Assembly: GCA_035578905.1 (NCBI GenBank)
Contig: JAQJVL010000113.1
Span: 1 to 64,000 of the forward strand
Length of the DNA: 64,000 nt
Direction of reading: 5' to 3'
Origin: Stictocephala bisonia
Lineage: Eukaryota > Arthropoda > Insecta > Hemiptera > Membracidae
Notes under the pieces: model-generated
Database searches by the model: none
What the model saw: the letters and a program-made list of their open reading frames with translations, nothing else
What the model was told of the DNA's origin: nothing
Part shown: in pieces, positions 12,481 to 25,286 of the stretch
How the letters are laid out: each line of letters starts with the position of its first letter
Position numbering within the stretch: position 1 is the stretch's first letter
Made by a program: the position numbers and the translations under genes

Positions 12481-13618
<1,138 letters not shown>

Positions 13619-13869
13619 CGCAATAAACAGTAAGTTACTTTCGTATCATGTCGTAATGTTTAAATTTGTTTCATTTGTTACGCTTAAAGGACCTAGAAGC
13701 ACAATATATCTGTATAGTCCATTATTTATAAACAACATTATTTAACTCAATACTAAATTACCTTTGCAATATTTGTCAGAAATTGTATATTTATTTGACT
13801 GGTACAAAGAACAAGATACCAAGGAAGTAGATAATCAAATGAAAGGACTAGACAATTTTATAAAATAAA

Positions 13870-14035
13870 TTTTTTATGCTATCTCTAAGGGATAAGGAAC
13901 ACAAACCACATAAAAGAGTTGTAATTAGTCACAAGCTGTCACTGAGGCGTGGCAGATCATCAGTTTGTAATGTATAATCTTGTCATTTCCCAAGGCCCGA
14001 CTCATTGCAGGAAATTCAGTAAAAAGGTTTCATGT
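13870..14035 (+). repeat. Inverted dispersed repeat, partner at 31735-31905
   Basis: Reverse-complement match to 31735-31905. Shared landmarks are AGGGATAAGGAACACAAACC, ACATAAAAGAG, CACTGAGGCGTGGCAGAT, and CCCGACTCATT followed by GGAA. Well conserved relative to other old repeats here. Confidence 0.85.
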
Positions 14036-14224
14036 TTCCGGTTCAAATTTATCATTTGTTCAATGTATATTCCAGTCATGAACTTTTCAAATGCTAAAAA
14101 ATAAATCATAAACTATCTATCGTTAGTGTATTGAACATCCTTATGAATGTATTTGTGCTAGACAACTGTTATGAAATATTTATATTATATTTCAGTTTTG
14201 AATATTCTAAATTGAAGATTAAAA

Positions 14225-14395
14225 CTATGAATGTACGATTTATTTTCGGTACGGAGTCAGAACAATCTTTTACATACTTTTAAACCCTTAACACACTGTA
14301 ATAAACGTATATTGAAAAAATCCTAAAATAAATGAAAAAAATCATGACACAAATTGACTTAGAAATCTTCAACTTTGTTGTATTACTCGTCACAG
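14225..14395 (-). repeat. Inverted repeat pair, right member
   Basis: Reverse complement of 12005-12180; see that entry for the shared landmarks. Confidence 0.75.
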
Positions 14396-15112
14396 TTTGA
14401 CTCACTAAATATTCAAAATGTTAAATAGGAATGAAATTAATAGGATGAAATTCTGGTGGTTAATAATACATTAAATTTTGAAAATTGATTAGTTATCTGA
14501 TGTTTTTGATTTTTGTTGTAAAGTATATGTTTTAGTAATATTTTTTAGGGTGTTCCATACAAAATGATTTTTGAATTTTTTTTGAATACAATTGTTACAA
14601 TCCATATGGAGATATGGCTGCCAAAAGTGACGAATTTGGTATATTCGGTGCATAACTCATTAACTAATCGTGTGATATATTTTATTAACATTTTGAGAAT
14701 TTAGTGGCCAAAAGGTTCTGAGCAACCTAGTATATAAAAATATATATATATAAATTTATTTTTTAAGTGTTACCAATTATTTTTCTATAAATGATATTTA
14801 TTCCCATGTTGAGTCCGAATTTGTACAGTTATCTTTGACTAAAACATTTGATTAATAATATACATATAATTCAATGCTAGAGTTTACTATAAATGATGGA
14901 GTTTGCGGGGCTATGAGGGAGAGAGAGGGGAGGGAAATACATTGCGTGTGTACACTATATTTTCATAACATCAAGTCTTTAACAAGAAAATTGAACGCTA
15001 TTTCCTAACACTAGTTAAGAAAATTTTCCACCTAGTTACGTATCTTATAAAGGCCAAGTAAAATTAATTACGAAAATGTTTTTATTTGATATAGGTTTTT
15101 ATACGTGTTATA
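14396..15112. other. AT-rich sequence, nothing recognised
   Basis: No gene seen. TTAGGGTGTTCCATACAAA near 14546 again looks like a DNA-transposon terminus, without a recognisable opposite end. Confidence 0.4.
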
Positions 15113-18100
15113 TACCTCTACCTCAAAGAGGTTAAAGATTAAACTTTAATTCGAAAATATCAAATTAGATTTTAATGGTTTCATTAGAAAACATTTTATT
15201 GGTGTTGCTCTTTTAACATTTAAATGAGATGAAACGCATAACCGTATTTACTGAAACAATCAAATTAATTAAGGATTAATGTTTAATATAATATGAGCTT
15301 TAATTGTATAATGGCCGGGCAAATTACCTTTAATTATCCATAATCACTGGGGTGTATTAAACAATTTCAATAATGTAGTGTTTAGAATGAAAATCATGTT
15401 TATCTATAAAGCAGGTTAAATATTATTGGTTGTTAAAATTGCATGCAGGGAATTGTGGAGTGTTGTGGAAATCGTAGTCAATAGGTTCAACGGTCGGTCC
15501 TTTTAATACCTACATGGCGTCCGCTCAATTGTTGCCATCAATATGGACACATCTAGAGAATTCTAGGGGTGTCCATGTTGGATGGTAGTTAGTGTCCAGA
15601 TGTTGTGCAGGGGACAGTAAACTGTTTATCAGGATGTCAATTAGCTGAAAAGCAGAGCAATGCTACGTGGTTCGGATCTCATGTAAACTTTTAGATATCT
15701 TACTTGTCCTGACAACTCGGCTACTAATAAATAGGTTTTCCTAAGAAAGTCAAACTTAGTAACAATGGCTTCAATCATTCATCCCTCTTATTCACCAATA
15801 TATCTAATAATATGTAAATATACTTTCATACAGTTATTACGATTTAATCCAAACATTTGCACTAAACCCAATCTCCAGTAGTTGGCGTCCTTCCGTTTAC
15901 ACAAGAACTGACTCTCCTCTGTACAAACTTTGGCAATGAACAGCCTGGCATTACCTTGTTTAAATAAACGTTCGCCCACCTCCTTTTTACACTAACGAAA
16001 GTTAACCAAATATCCATATATGTTTAATGATGATGTTTTAAATACAATACAATGTTCAATACATACACTGGTACAATGCTCACTACGGAGCTCCTAAATC
16101 TTTGCTTTATCTTGTTTCAATGAACGTTCAGCCACATACTTTTTATTCTAACAGAAGTTAATTAAATACTTATGTATTTTTACTAATGACGTGATAAAAA
16201 CTATAATGGGTAGATATTAATAGGTTTGAAAAGTGACAAAATGTATTGCCTTGTTACGTTGTTGGATGAGTAACATCGGGCTGATTAAAGGTAAACATTT
16301 TTTATCTAGTTACAAATACATTTTTTTCAAAATTCAACGCCACGTTGATTAAAAAAAGTATTGTAAAATTATGAATTTATTGTGTGAAATATTATGATAT
16401 TTATGTAACGTATTATATTACAAACACTTAGAAAATAGTTCAAAAAGTATTTGAAAAAATTTTTATATTTTTCGCTGCTATTCTGTGGATGATAAAATCA
16501 TAAAATAATTACTACACACAGATTTGATTGTAGAACAAAATTAACATGAATTATACAAATTTAAACACACTATTTAGCACTTAATTCATCTGGGACTACA
16601 TTGGAGCATTATATTATTAAGGAAAATGGTGAATATCCATTACCATGTTGTTGCTCTTCTTCAAAAAATAATATTTCAGTAAAAAGAGTTTTAGATGTAA
16701 TAACAAAATATATATGTGGGAAGTGCTGCTGAGGCCAAGTAACGACCGGAGTACCAATGGCAGTAAGTAAGTAAGTAAACAAAAGTTTACAACAAATAAT
16801 CAGGCTTATAAAATGAATATTATTTAGTCACCTTTTTTCGTTCTAAAAATCTGTATTGATTATACATTTTCTCCAAATGGATTCGATTTAAAAAGAATTT
16901 GTGTGATTAACTCAATGAGGGGTTTCATAATATCTAACTGCAATGCGTGTTTAACAGTTTACATAAGGAATCTGTACGATACGACCTGCAACCTTAGTGA
17001 TTTGGATACCCAAATTTTAAAGTAATCTTGTAAAAAAATGTGTGTGTTTTTTCTTAATTTAATACAAGAAAATATATTTTAAGAATTTGTATTACCAATA
17101 TTAAAAATATTATGTACATGGGTATATTTTTATATATTCATTGGGCAGTTACGTGTAAAACAATGGATATAAGGGGTAGTAAAAGAATGAAGATTTATGA
17201 ATAAAAGCATGTAACCGTTAACTCTGCTACAATACTTTAGTGGAAATATAAGAGAAAAAGTTATAAAATAATTTTAAAAACTGTTAGTATCTTGTAGTAT
17301 TTTTGTACCTAGAAATGTTACATTACTTCTATAAATAATAAAAACAAAATGATAAACAATAACATTGGGATGATTGGAAACATCAATTGAGGTAACAATT
17401 AAAACTAATATGTAAATATAAATAAACAACAAAGTTTCTGTGTGTTTTATACGGAGATTATAAAGCTTGGTATAAATAACACTCAATAATAAATCATAAA
17501 ATGGTATAAGTATTGCTTATAGTTATTAATTCTGATACCCCTATAGTATAAGTGATATTTTTTACAAAATGAGTAATATTTTATTCATGAACGTTTTATA
17601 ACCTAAACAGGCTGGAAACAATGCAATATCAATTTAAAGTATTAATATAGGTAATATAACATATACTTTATCAGATATTGATTTTTATTTTTGTAAATAA
17701 ATAATACCACTTTCTACATAAATACATAAAGTGGAGTTTCCGTAGCAACAGTCAAATAGGCAGCATGTAAACATTCAGGAGCAGCTGAAGTAGCATACAA
17801 GCCAACTACCCACTGTGCACTGCTACCAATACAATGTGCAAACACGAATTATACCTTAAACATTAATTAATATAAGGGAGAACAAAAATTTCCCTGAAGC
17901 GTGAAATAAAACTATGAGTAAAACTGTTCTCATTGGGCAGGAAAGGGTTAAACGATTTGAGGCAAAAAGTAGTAGAGTTAATTCATTGTTCATTACTAAG
18001 ATATGGGTGAATATGAGGGGCGAATCAGTGTGATAAATGTAGATGAACGAGTGTAGTCATTGTAACTAATTAAGGTGGACTATTCTTTAAAAAGTGCCAT

Positions 18101-18620
18101 TTATTAATAGCCCGATACCCAGGGTAACTAAGGGACCTACAATTTTACAAGGCATCCGAATATCGTATTATCGGTTTGATTTTCAGCTAACTAACAATGC
18201 CTATATTCAGTTCTTTTCCAGACACAACATTCGAACTCTGATTGCCACCAAAAATGGACACTCCAGTCTTGAGTAGACCACGTGACGGTATAAGAGGACC
18301 TAGTATATAACCGATCACCTAGAATCTTCACAGCCCTTTGTCCCCAAGTACTAGGTTTATATTATTTAATATTATTTATAGGTAGATAGATTTTGTAGTG
18401 GATATTTTACAAGTTATTGTTGCTCAAGAATTTTTTTTAATAAAATAATCTAGATATATTAACTTAAGTAGAACATAAAGGCAAAATATAATATTTTTTT
18501 GTGAAAGGATTGGTTATTTCTTTATGCAAATATGGAGACATCTGATTGGAAATTAATCGGTTCAAAAAATGTGATTATATAAAAAGTAAACAAGCTTTAA
18601 TATTAATACTTTATAACATA

Positions 18621-19172
18621 CTAGGGAACACCCCTGCACGCTTCGCGTGCCAACCCCGCCACTCGCTGCACTCGATACACCTCGGCCTTCGGCCTCGGCA
18701 TGTAACTAACTATTCAATACAAAAAAAAACAGTAGGTTAACTATATAACGTAAAATCACAATATTAAATTTAATTGCAATATCTCACTCACACTAATTAC
18801 TTTGCTACCTATTTAGCCTATTTCAAGCTATAAATATATTTGTTTAACAGCTGAAGATTAAACTAATAGTTAAATAACTGTATCAATAGTATAATGTCAA
18901 ACATTCAAAATAGGTATGTTTATTTATTTACAAAACAGCTGTTATTAATTTACTAAAATAACCCAATATTGTCCTTATGGAAAAATCTTTTAAGGGCTGT
19001 TTCTACCGCTTAGGAGTACTTTATCAAGATGAAAATACTTTAGTTGTCCTAATTAAGTTCTAAAGAAACAGTGTACAAAATTTCAGCTCTCTACCTACAT
19101 GAGAAGTTGGAGAAATGTGATGAGTGAGTGAGTCAGTCAGTCAGTGAGGGCTTTGCCTTTTATAGGTATAGA
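18621..19172 (-). mobile_element. Non-autonomous Helitron-like element H1
   Basis: Minus-strand 5' end is A|TCTATACCTATAAAAGGCAA. Minus-strand 3' end is CTAG|T, preceded by the perfect hairpin GCACGC-GAA-GCGTGC. This matches Helitron rules: TC start, CTRR end with a subterminal hairpin, insertion between A and T, no target duplication. Copy B has the uninterrupted site at 36437-36450 (AACGTATTATGAAC). No Rep/helicase gene is present. A 64-codon frame over the 3' end is spurious. Confidence 0.9.
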
Positions 19173-19379
19173 TTATGAACATTTTATTTAGTTTATTACA
19201 TGAATGAGCTTAAGTTAATTTATCTGTAACTGATGTCGAGATACAAACAATTTTCCAAAATTAGTTAAGGTTTTAGTACTACTTCATTTCAATAAATGGT
19301 GGTGGCTTCAGAAACCTCATATTCCTTATAAATAACTCAAATAATGTTTGAATTTTAATAGTTTTCTAAACTCTATTAT

Positions 19380-19505
19380 ACACTTGAACAACAACTCGAC
19401 TTTGTCACACAAAAGAGGAGTATAATAGCAACAGAGAAGTGCCTGGGGGTGATTATAACTTCAAAGTAACGGTATAATTAAATGTCAATCACTGCTTTGA
19501 CTGTG
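19380..19505 (-). repeat. Dispersed repeat family 2, copy in segment A
   Basis: Diverged reverse-complement relative of 12375-12480 (shared TAGCAACAGAGAAG, GATTATAACTTCAAAGTAAC, TCAATCACTGC). Its orthologous position in copy B is 36655-36775. Confidence 0.75.
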
Positions 19506-19544
19506 ATAGTTCCTTTTTATTAAGACAGAAAAGGCTTGTAATTA

Positions 19545-21159
19545 AATAATGCCATATAACATTATTTTTAACTATAAATTTTTAACTATAAAATTTGTTT
19601 TATAGTTAAAATATTATGCTGTGTATAGTGCAATACTGGCATGTTTAATACACATTTCTCTATATAACAATATGTGATATGTTTCTGTTTAAGGAAAATT
19701 TGCAAACATGAGGGCACAACATCACACCTAATTTAAATTTTCATAAACTACATCTGTCAATACTAGTTTTAAGTCAGTTTAAGAAATCATGTTGGAACGT
19801 TTAGCAGAGTGGTGTTATTTAAGGTTTCAACAATTGACTTTATGATTGACTATCTAAATTTTACATACAAACACCAATTCACCAACTTCACTTTAATTTG
19901 AACTTTAAGCAAAATGCTATTTTTTTTTCTAGGCCAGAAACCGTGCAGAGTTTATGGGATAGCTGTAAGTTTGCGGGCTATTATGAGTGAGGTGGTAACA
20001 TCGTTGTTCATAATGTTAAACAAATATATAAATACAAAGTAATACTAATCAGGTTAGTGGCTCTTACTAACTATACTAACTATAACAGTAACCTGTATAA
20101 AAATAATAAACCATGAAAATAAAACGTTTTTGGCTCGTAGAGCTTAAAATAATTTGATCCACATTTGTAATGTCAATAATTAGTTAAATAACTATTTATA
20201 TTGGTTCTAACAGTACATGTGTTACGGAACTAGAAAATGTTTACCTTCACAACTTGTTATCGTTAACGTTCAATATACAATTTCATCTAAACAAGGTGTG
20301 TTAGATCAATATCTATTATATATTTTACGTACTTAGTTTTTTGGTGAATTCTTATAGTTCTAGATGGTATTAAAGGTACTTAATTATATATGAATTACTC
20401 ATCGAATGTTAATATAAATGATACTGAATGCTCAGATAGTTTTCTTTAAATTCTGAGTTGTGGATTGATTAAAATTTATTCAAACAATTACATTTTAAAT
20501 TCAATTCTTGGTTTATTTAGAAGAAATGTTTTGTATTCGAAAACAGTTAGGTAGAATTTACTGTATAATATGCCATAACGGTATGTGTATGTGTGGTTTT
20601 CGGTTTGTATTAGTAACAGAGAATGAACAACCTGAGGTGATATTAAGTTTTACTCGGACTATATTTATTTTTCGGATATATTATTACAAATACATTAAAC
20701 ATATAAATAAGAAAAAAGAGTTATGTAGTACAGTTTAATGGATAAAGTTTTGTTGATTTGTTAGTTTGTTTACATCGTCCTTCTAACATTAAGTCCATGA
20801 TAATTTAGATATACTTTTAGCAATTTACATTTACACAAATATAAATGTAGGGTCAGAGCAAGCTATCCAATTTTGTGTCCGACAAGTTGTTTCTAATTTA
20901 AAGATTAGTTATTTAAATCAAACTTGCTTATAAAATGATATTTTTCTAAGAATATATATACTAAACGATAAACAAAATTACATCCCTTATCATAAAATAG
21001 ATAAAATGTGGATAATTTTAAGTGGACTCCACTACGTAAACAACTATAAATGTGGAAGATGTTGATATATTACAATACTATTTATATTACTAAGTACATA
21101 TTGTTTTGGTGACATTAGTAATTTTATGAATATTAACTCAGCAACTAAAAGTTAGTTTA
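19545..21159. other. Segment A-specific stretch, nothing recognised
   Basis: Absent from copy B, where family 2 sequence is separated from the 110-bp array by only about 60 bases. It includes a perfect 14-bp hairpin (arms 19580-19593 and 19598-19611, loop TTTG). A 76-codon plus frame at 20508-20738 has no recognisable domain. It may be an insertion in A or a deletion in B. Confidence 0.5.
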
Positions 21160-21381
21160 GTGGGCACTCGCCACGTAAACCATATTGAACTCCCCAGTGA
21201 ATCCGACTTACACTTAAATGTCCTCGAGTTACTGAATAGAGATGAGGTGGTGTTGACTTGCAGCAGTTTAGTGGGCACTCGTCACGTAAACTTTATTGAA
21301 CTCCTCAATGAATCCGACTTACACTTAAATGTCCTCGAGTCACTGAATAGGGATGATGTGGTGTTGACTTGCAGCAGTTTA
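21160..21381. repeat. 111-bp tandem repeat, 2 units (segment A)
   Basis: Units begin at 21160 and 21271 with GTGGGCACTCG and end with TTGACTTGCAGCAGTTTA. The same unit occurs five times in copy B, at 108-110 bp. An 82-codon plus frame arises only because 111 is a multiple of three. Confidence 0.9.
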
Positions 21382-21464
21382 GCTTTGGCAATGACTTCTG
21401 CCTTGTGATGTAGTGAACAAGGTAACGCTCAAGCTTATTATATATTTTTGAATATATAATCAGC

Positions 21465-21494
21465 TTGTGTTCTGATATATATATCAGAACACAA
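21465..21494. repeat. Perfect 30-bp palindrome, segment A only
   Basis: Self-complementary around GATATATATATC with flanks TTGTGTTCT and AGAACACAA. Copy B has no counterpart between the shared GCTCA and CTTCACGTCTGTTTGT. The palindrome re-uses TTTGTGTTCTGA, present just downstream at 21510-21521, so it looks built from local sequence. Confidence 0.85.
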
Positions 21495-21540
21495 ACAAGC
21501 TTCACGTCTGTTTGTGTTCTGAACAAGTTTAAGTTAAGTA

Positions 21541-22399
21541 AAACAACATTACGCCAAAAACCAGTAAGATGGATCTAGAATGTATTGTACATATTGAACT
21601 TTTATATTTATTATTTATTTTTATATCCTCTTACGCATGAAGTTCTTATTGTTTTAAGTCACAAAGAATTCATAAAATTATTATAGAATAAAAACAAGCT
21701 TAATTATTCATTAAAAATAGGTCTACTTAAAACAAATTTTTTTTATTTTTTTACATAATAAAACATAAATCTTACTATTATGTACAAATCTAGTGATGTC
21801 TCTGTGTGTCTTACTCAATTATGCAACAATTACTGAACCCACTCATCTGAAATCTTGCTTGGACATTCTTAGAATCTATAGTTAATGCATAAGCTAAGCT
21901 TTTTTTTTTAATTCCATCAGGAAAGCACCCCAGGGGTTCTAAGAAGTGTCAATGCAACCCCTATGGCAATACCAATTTGACAATAAATTGTTTATTCTCG
22001 TTTCATTAGTCAGCTGTTGGAATAAAAAAATCTTAAATTGTTCTGAAGTAAATACCAGACAAAACTTAACCATAACCACTAGAAAAGTCAGTAGGTATCA
22101 CGACGAGGCTGCGCAGTAGACTGTGACGTCACATGGGCGAAATCACCTCGTATGATTATTCGATAAAATACTGATATCTAAATTCACCAATCGCATGGAA
22201 GCATTCAGCTCAATATTAGGAAAGTTATTTACCACTTATCAGCTGTAATAGTAAACTTCGGGAATAAGAACAGCATTTTTGTGTTTGTTGTTGCCATTTC
22301 GGCCTTGTGACGTTATAGGAGATGCGTGAGATACCTACCGTCTCTTTCCTAGGGGTACCATGAAAAGAGTTTTTTATTTTTATTTTTTTATTTTATAAC
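21541..22399. other. AT-rich stretch with a CpG-bearing patch
   Basis: Mostly featureless. From about 22090 to 22350 it has more CpG than its surroundings, including GCTGCGCAGTAG and TGACGTCA. No gene follows in either direction. Confidence 0.35.
22124..22131. promoter_or_regulatory. TGACGTCA palindrome (CRE-type site)
   Basis: An exact match to the cAMP-response-element palindrome, 10 bases downstream of a TGCGCA core. With no adjacent gene, regulatory function is speculative. Confidence 0.2.
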
Positions 22400-22530
22400 A
22401 CTGTAAATAAACACTTATTTAGTAGTTTCATAGTGTGTAAAAATGTCAAATTATATTTCAAATGGACAGTTGTATTTATCTTTACAGTTTTTTTCATATA
22501 CAAATGAAACTCAAACAAATAAATAATATT
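22400..22530 (+). repeat. Local direct repeat, left member
   Basis: Matches 22781-22895: ACACTGTAAATAAACACTTA against ACACCGTAAGTAAACGCCTA, then GTGTGTAAAAA, TCAAATTATATTT and CAAATAAATAAT. The 380-base offset and divergence suggest an old tandem duplication. Confidence 0.7.
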
Positions 22531-22780
22531 ATCAATCAGATGAAATGTTAAATTTAATTAATGGTGGAAGGCTTTATTTTACTCTTCATTATCAAGTGTT
22601 TTTCTGTTGGTTTTGTCTGGTCAATAATATTAAATAAGTGAATATGGCATAGTGGTCTGATTTATAAAATTATGTCTGACGATTGACTCATTATTTATGT
22701 GAATGAATGATTGAAATCATATCATACATAATCATTGTTTGCGTTGCAATATATAACACAATAGTTTTACATAATTACAA

Positions 22781-22895
22781 CACCGTAAGTAAACGCCTAT
22801 TTATTAGTTTTATACTGTGTAAAAAATATCAAATTATATTTTAAATGTACAATTTAATTTATCTTCACAGTGTTTAACAAATAAATAATAATCAA
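22781..22895 (+). repeat. Local direct repeat, right member
   Basis: Partner of 22400-22530; same orientation. Confidence 0.7.
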
Positions 22896-23129
22896 CTTTG
22901 TAGTATGAGAAAATAATCATTTTAAAATATTTGTTAGTAATGCAATTATTTGTTTTAGATTATGGCAAGAATGGCTCTCTAGTAATGTAAATATATGGCA
23001 AGCAGTCAATGTGAAGACATACAAATGACACAATAAGAAGTTATGACAAATAGATCATATGGAATTATGGCAATCATGCAATGTGAGGAAATGACAAGCA
23101 GGCAACGCTTACAAGATAACACTGACTAA

Positions 23130-23640
23130 GCTAAACTCCAGTAAGTTAAGTCCATCCATATTCAACGGTTTATCAATGTTCAGAGAAGACCGTCTTAGTG
23201 GGATTGCTTCATCACTTGAAATATGTCTGGATATGTTAAATTAAGAGTGTTTTTATTGTATCTATTTGATATCTTAATTTATTGTGTAATTGTATGTTAA
23301 GAACCTATTTAAATTTTAAGTTATTAGCTTGACGGTCATAATAATAGGTTATGAAGAGTTTTATTTAAATTGCCTGTAAAAAATAATAATATGACAAAAA
23401 ATAATACAGTCAACACTTATGCTGACTGTATTATTTTTAACTCTTAAGTTAAATAATATTATTATAAATCATTGGAGATATAAATTATTGTATTTTGTTA
23501 GGAGAGCCAGTGGCTGAGCAGTCTAAGGCGTTTGGACTTTGAACCTGAGTTATATATAACGCAGGTTCGAATCTTGGCCTTGATAGTAAATTTTTATCAG
23601 AAGTATTCACCTTTTCACTAATCAGATTTTCGTTCGACTC
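23130..23640 (+). mobile_element. tRNA-derived SINE unit, copy 2 (A and B boxes present)
   Basis: Same unit as 11020-11470. The tRNA-like head spans about 23503-23580: A-box region GGCTGAGCAGTCTAAGG, a variable arm that can pair (GTTATATATAAC), and the B box GGTTCGAATC. The long variable arm and the sequence around the A box recall a type II tRNA, closest by eye to tRNA-Leu. The head lacks a canonical acceptor stem, so it is SINE sequence rather than a tRNA gene. About 370 bases upstream of the head are shared by both copies. Confidence 0.75.
23397..23438. repeat. Perfect 16-bp hairpin inside SINE unit copy 2
   Basis: Arms 23397-23412 and 23423-23438 are exact reverse complements with a 10-base loop. 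The corresponding place in copy 1 has no such palindrome, so it arose after the copies diverged. Confidence 0.85.
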
Positions 23641-23650
23641 TTCTTCGGCC

Positions 23651-23766
23651 GTCCCCATGAAAAGATGAAATGTTCTTTGTAACCGTGATCATGTACAAGA
23701 TTTCACTTTTACAAGTGAAGTCATTCAACAGTTGTGATATCTTTCCATTTTTTCCACCCTGTGTAT
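23651..23766 (-). mobile_element. MITE family M, truncated copy 4
   Basis: Reverse complement of the left end of the 45122-45584 element: TTCTTTGTAACCGTGATCAT, ATTTCACTTTTACAAGTGAA, GTTGTGATATCTTTCC and the terminal CCACCCTGT. It lacks about 20 bases of internal sequence and everything right of CCCC (23653). It abuts SINE unit copy 2. Confidence 0.8.
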
Positions 23767-23849
23767 ATAGTTTTACGTGTGTGTAGCATGCTCTTTAACA
23801 GTAGTCAAAACGTAGACCAAACAATGTAGTAATATTATCTTCGTATATA

Positions 23850-24260
23850 ACAGCCAAAGACCACTTACCCCTTGATCACTGTATCTCAAAAACTTCTAAA
23901 ACTCCGAAACTGGAATATTGTAGGATGGTTGGTCGTCCGTTGTATGTGAGCAATAAGAAGGTATTTTGAAAAGTTCTCTGTTGTTTCAAAATGGCAGCCA
24001 TTTAACAGCCGCCATATTGAAATGTTACAAATGTTTTTTCCGAATTAGCCTATAGTGGCTAAACGAATGGTCCTATTGAAAATTACTATCAATTTCAGTA
24101 GTGGATTTCAGACAATGTAAAAATTTTTGTTTCCATGACATTTTGATCTGTCTTGTTCCTTCACCCTTAGGTAGGGTTAGATTTTCTAGTTGTACGTGCC
24201 ACTAAAATTGCTCCTTTACGCACTAATCAGGACCGTAATACATAATTTTGGAGGCAAAAA
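23850..24260 (+). mobile_element. Helitron-related internal fragment
   Basis: Diverged relative of the body of the Helitrons at 29609 and 39567: AATAAGAAGG-ATTTTGAAAA, a CAGCCATTT context, TAGTGGCTAAACGAA, and TTCACCCTTAGGTAGGGTTAG. Neither Helitron end is present. Boundaries are approximate. Confidence 0.5.
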
Positions 24261-25223
24261 TAAAAATCTGTTTCATTATAGTGATCTTCATATCACAAGG
24301 AACGTGTATTAATATATAAAAAACACTGATTCAGGCAATATTACACTACTTTGAGCCGTCTAAAAGTAGACCTAATAATTGTTCTAGAATAGTATAAAAC
24401 TTTTTTATCTAGGATGACAAAATGATGTCAATAGTAAAATGTCAAAACTCAATTGAGTACAGCCATTGATTGCACATAGAACATGAGTATTCAAGACCTG
24501 TGTTAAAGCCCTGCCTTTATGCCTTACTTTTTCATTGTCTGTTCGCTTTAATTAGAGATTGACAAAGTCTATTAAGCTGAAATGTGATACGAAGGATCTC
24601 CTGTGGTTTAAATGGACAATAAGGCCATGTTTGTAAAAAGTAGTTATTTAATTGGGTTTTAATGTGAAATGTTTATGGTGATTTCCACTAACTGTGACAC
24701 TGCGCTACTTCGTGTGCTCTTAATGTTGACATAGAGCTTCTTCAAGATTACATTTTGTATTGAGTACGTTGATGGAATTTAAGTCAGAAAATATAAAATT
24801 TCAGTGGAATATAGTAATAACTTGGTAATAGGAAAGAATAAGTTTCTTTAATAATTCTGTCATAATTCCTCTTAGTCTGATCACTAGATTTTGACATTAT
24901 TATGTCCAGAAATTGGACATAAAAGCACGGGTAGGTGCAGTGTTGTTGCAGGCCGAGCTTTGATGTTGATGTAGTGGGATAGACAAACACGAACAGTTTA
25001 CTAGTTTACTATATTATTATGCTTGTTCAACAAAAAACCCATATTCTTTTTTTTACAAAAAAGTAAAAGAGTAAACTGTTTGGACATTTTGGAATTTATT
25101 AAATTCGTCCTTTATCAACTTAAAAATGTATGTTGCTAAATACACACTATTAAAGATCATAAGCAGTATATTGACAAAGTTCTATAATCTGAGTTATAAA
25201 ATATTCTTAAACCTAAAAGTACT
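24261..25223. other. AT-rich sequence, nothing recognised
   Basis: No supported feature. Minus (24784-24990) and plus (25126-25335) frames under 70 codons have no recognisable content. Confidence 0.4.
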
Positions 25224-25286
25224 ATCGACGTCTAAGACGTCGATTGCCGCCGTCCGCGAAATAACATCGACGTCTGTGACGTCGAT
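25224..25286. repeat. Pair of 21-bp CpG-rich palindromes
   Basis: ATCGACGTC-TAA-GACGTCGAT (25224-25244) and ATCGACGTC-TGT-GACGTCGAT (25266-25286) have identical 9-bp arms and differ only in the 3-base loop. They are offset by 42 bases and separated by a GC-rich spacer (GCCGCCGTCCGCG). Nothing like this surrounds them. They could be paired protein-binding sites or a duplicated palindrome. Confidence 0.9.

Larger units (their letters stand above)
15113..21540 (+). repeat. Segmental duplication, copy A
   Basis: Collinear with copy B (34056-37490) in the same orientation, about 19 kb apart. Anchors in order: CCTCTACCTCAAA (15114/34057), GGCCGGGCAAATTACCTTT, AACCCAATCTCCAGTAGTTG (15866/34804, nearly identical for about 110 bases), AGATATGGGTGAATATGAG (18000/35993), GGACACTCCAG, AATATTAATACTTTATAAC (18600/36426), TTATCTGTAACTGATGTC, GTAATAGCAACAGA-type family 2 sequence, and TGACTTCTGCCTTGTGATGT (21391/37382). 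Copy A is longer because it holds a Helitron at 18621-19172 and about 1.6 kb (19545-21159) absent from B. No conserved open frame runs through both copies. Confidence 0.85.

Noticed and set aside
23503..23580. Possible tRNA-Leu gene
   Set aside because: A and B boxes are good, but the acceptor stem does not pair and a second decayed copy exists, so it is SINE sequence.
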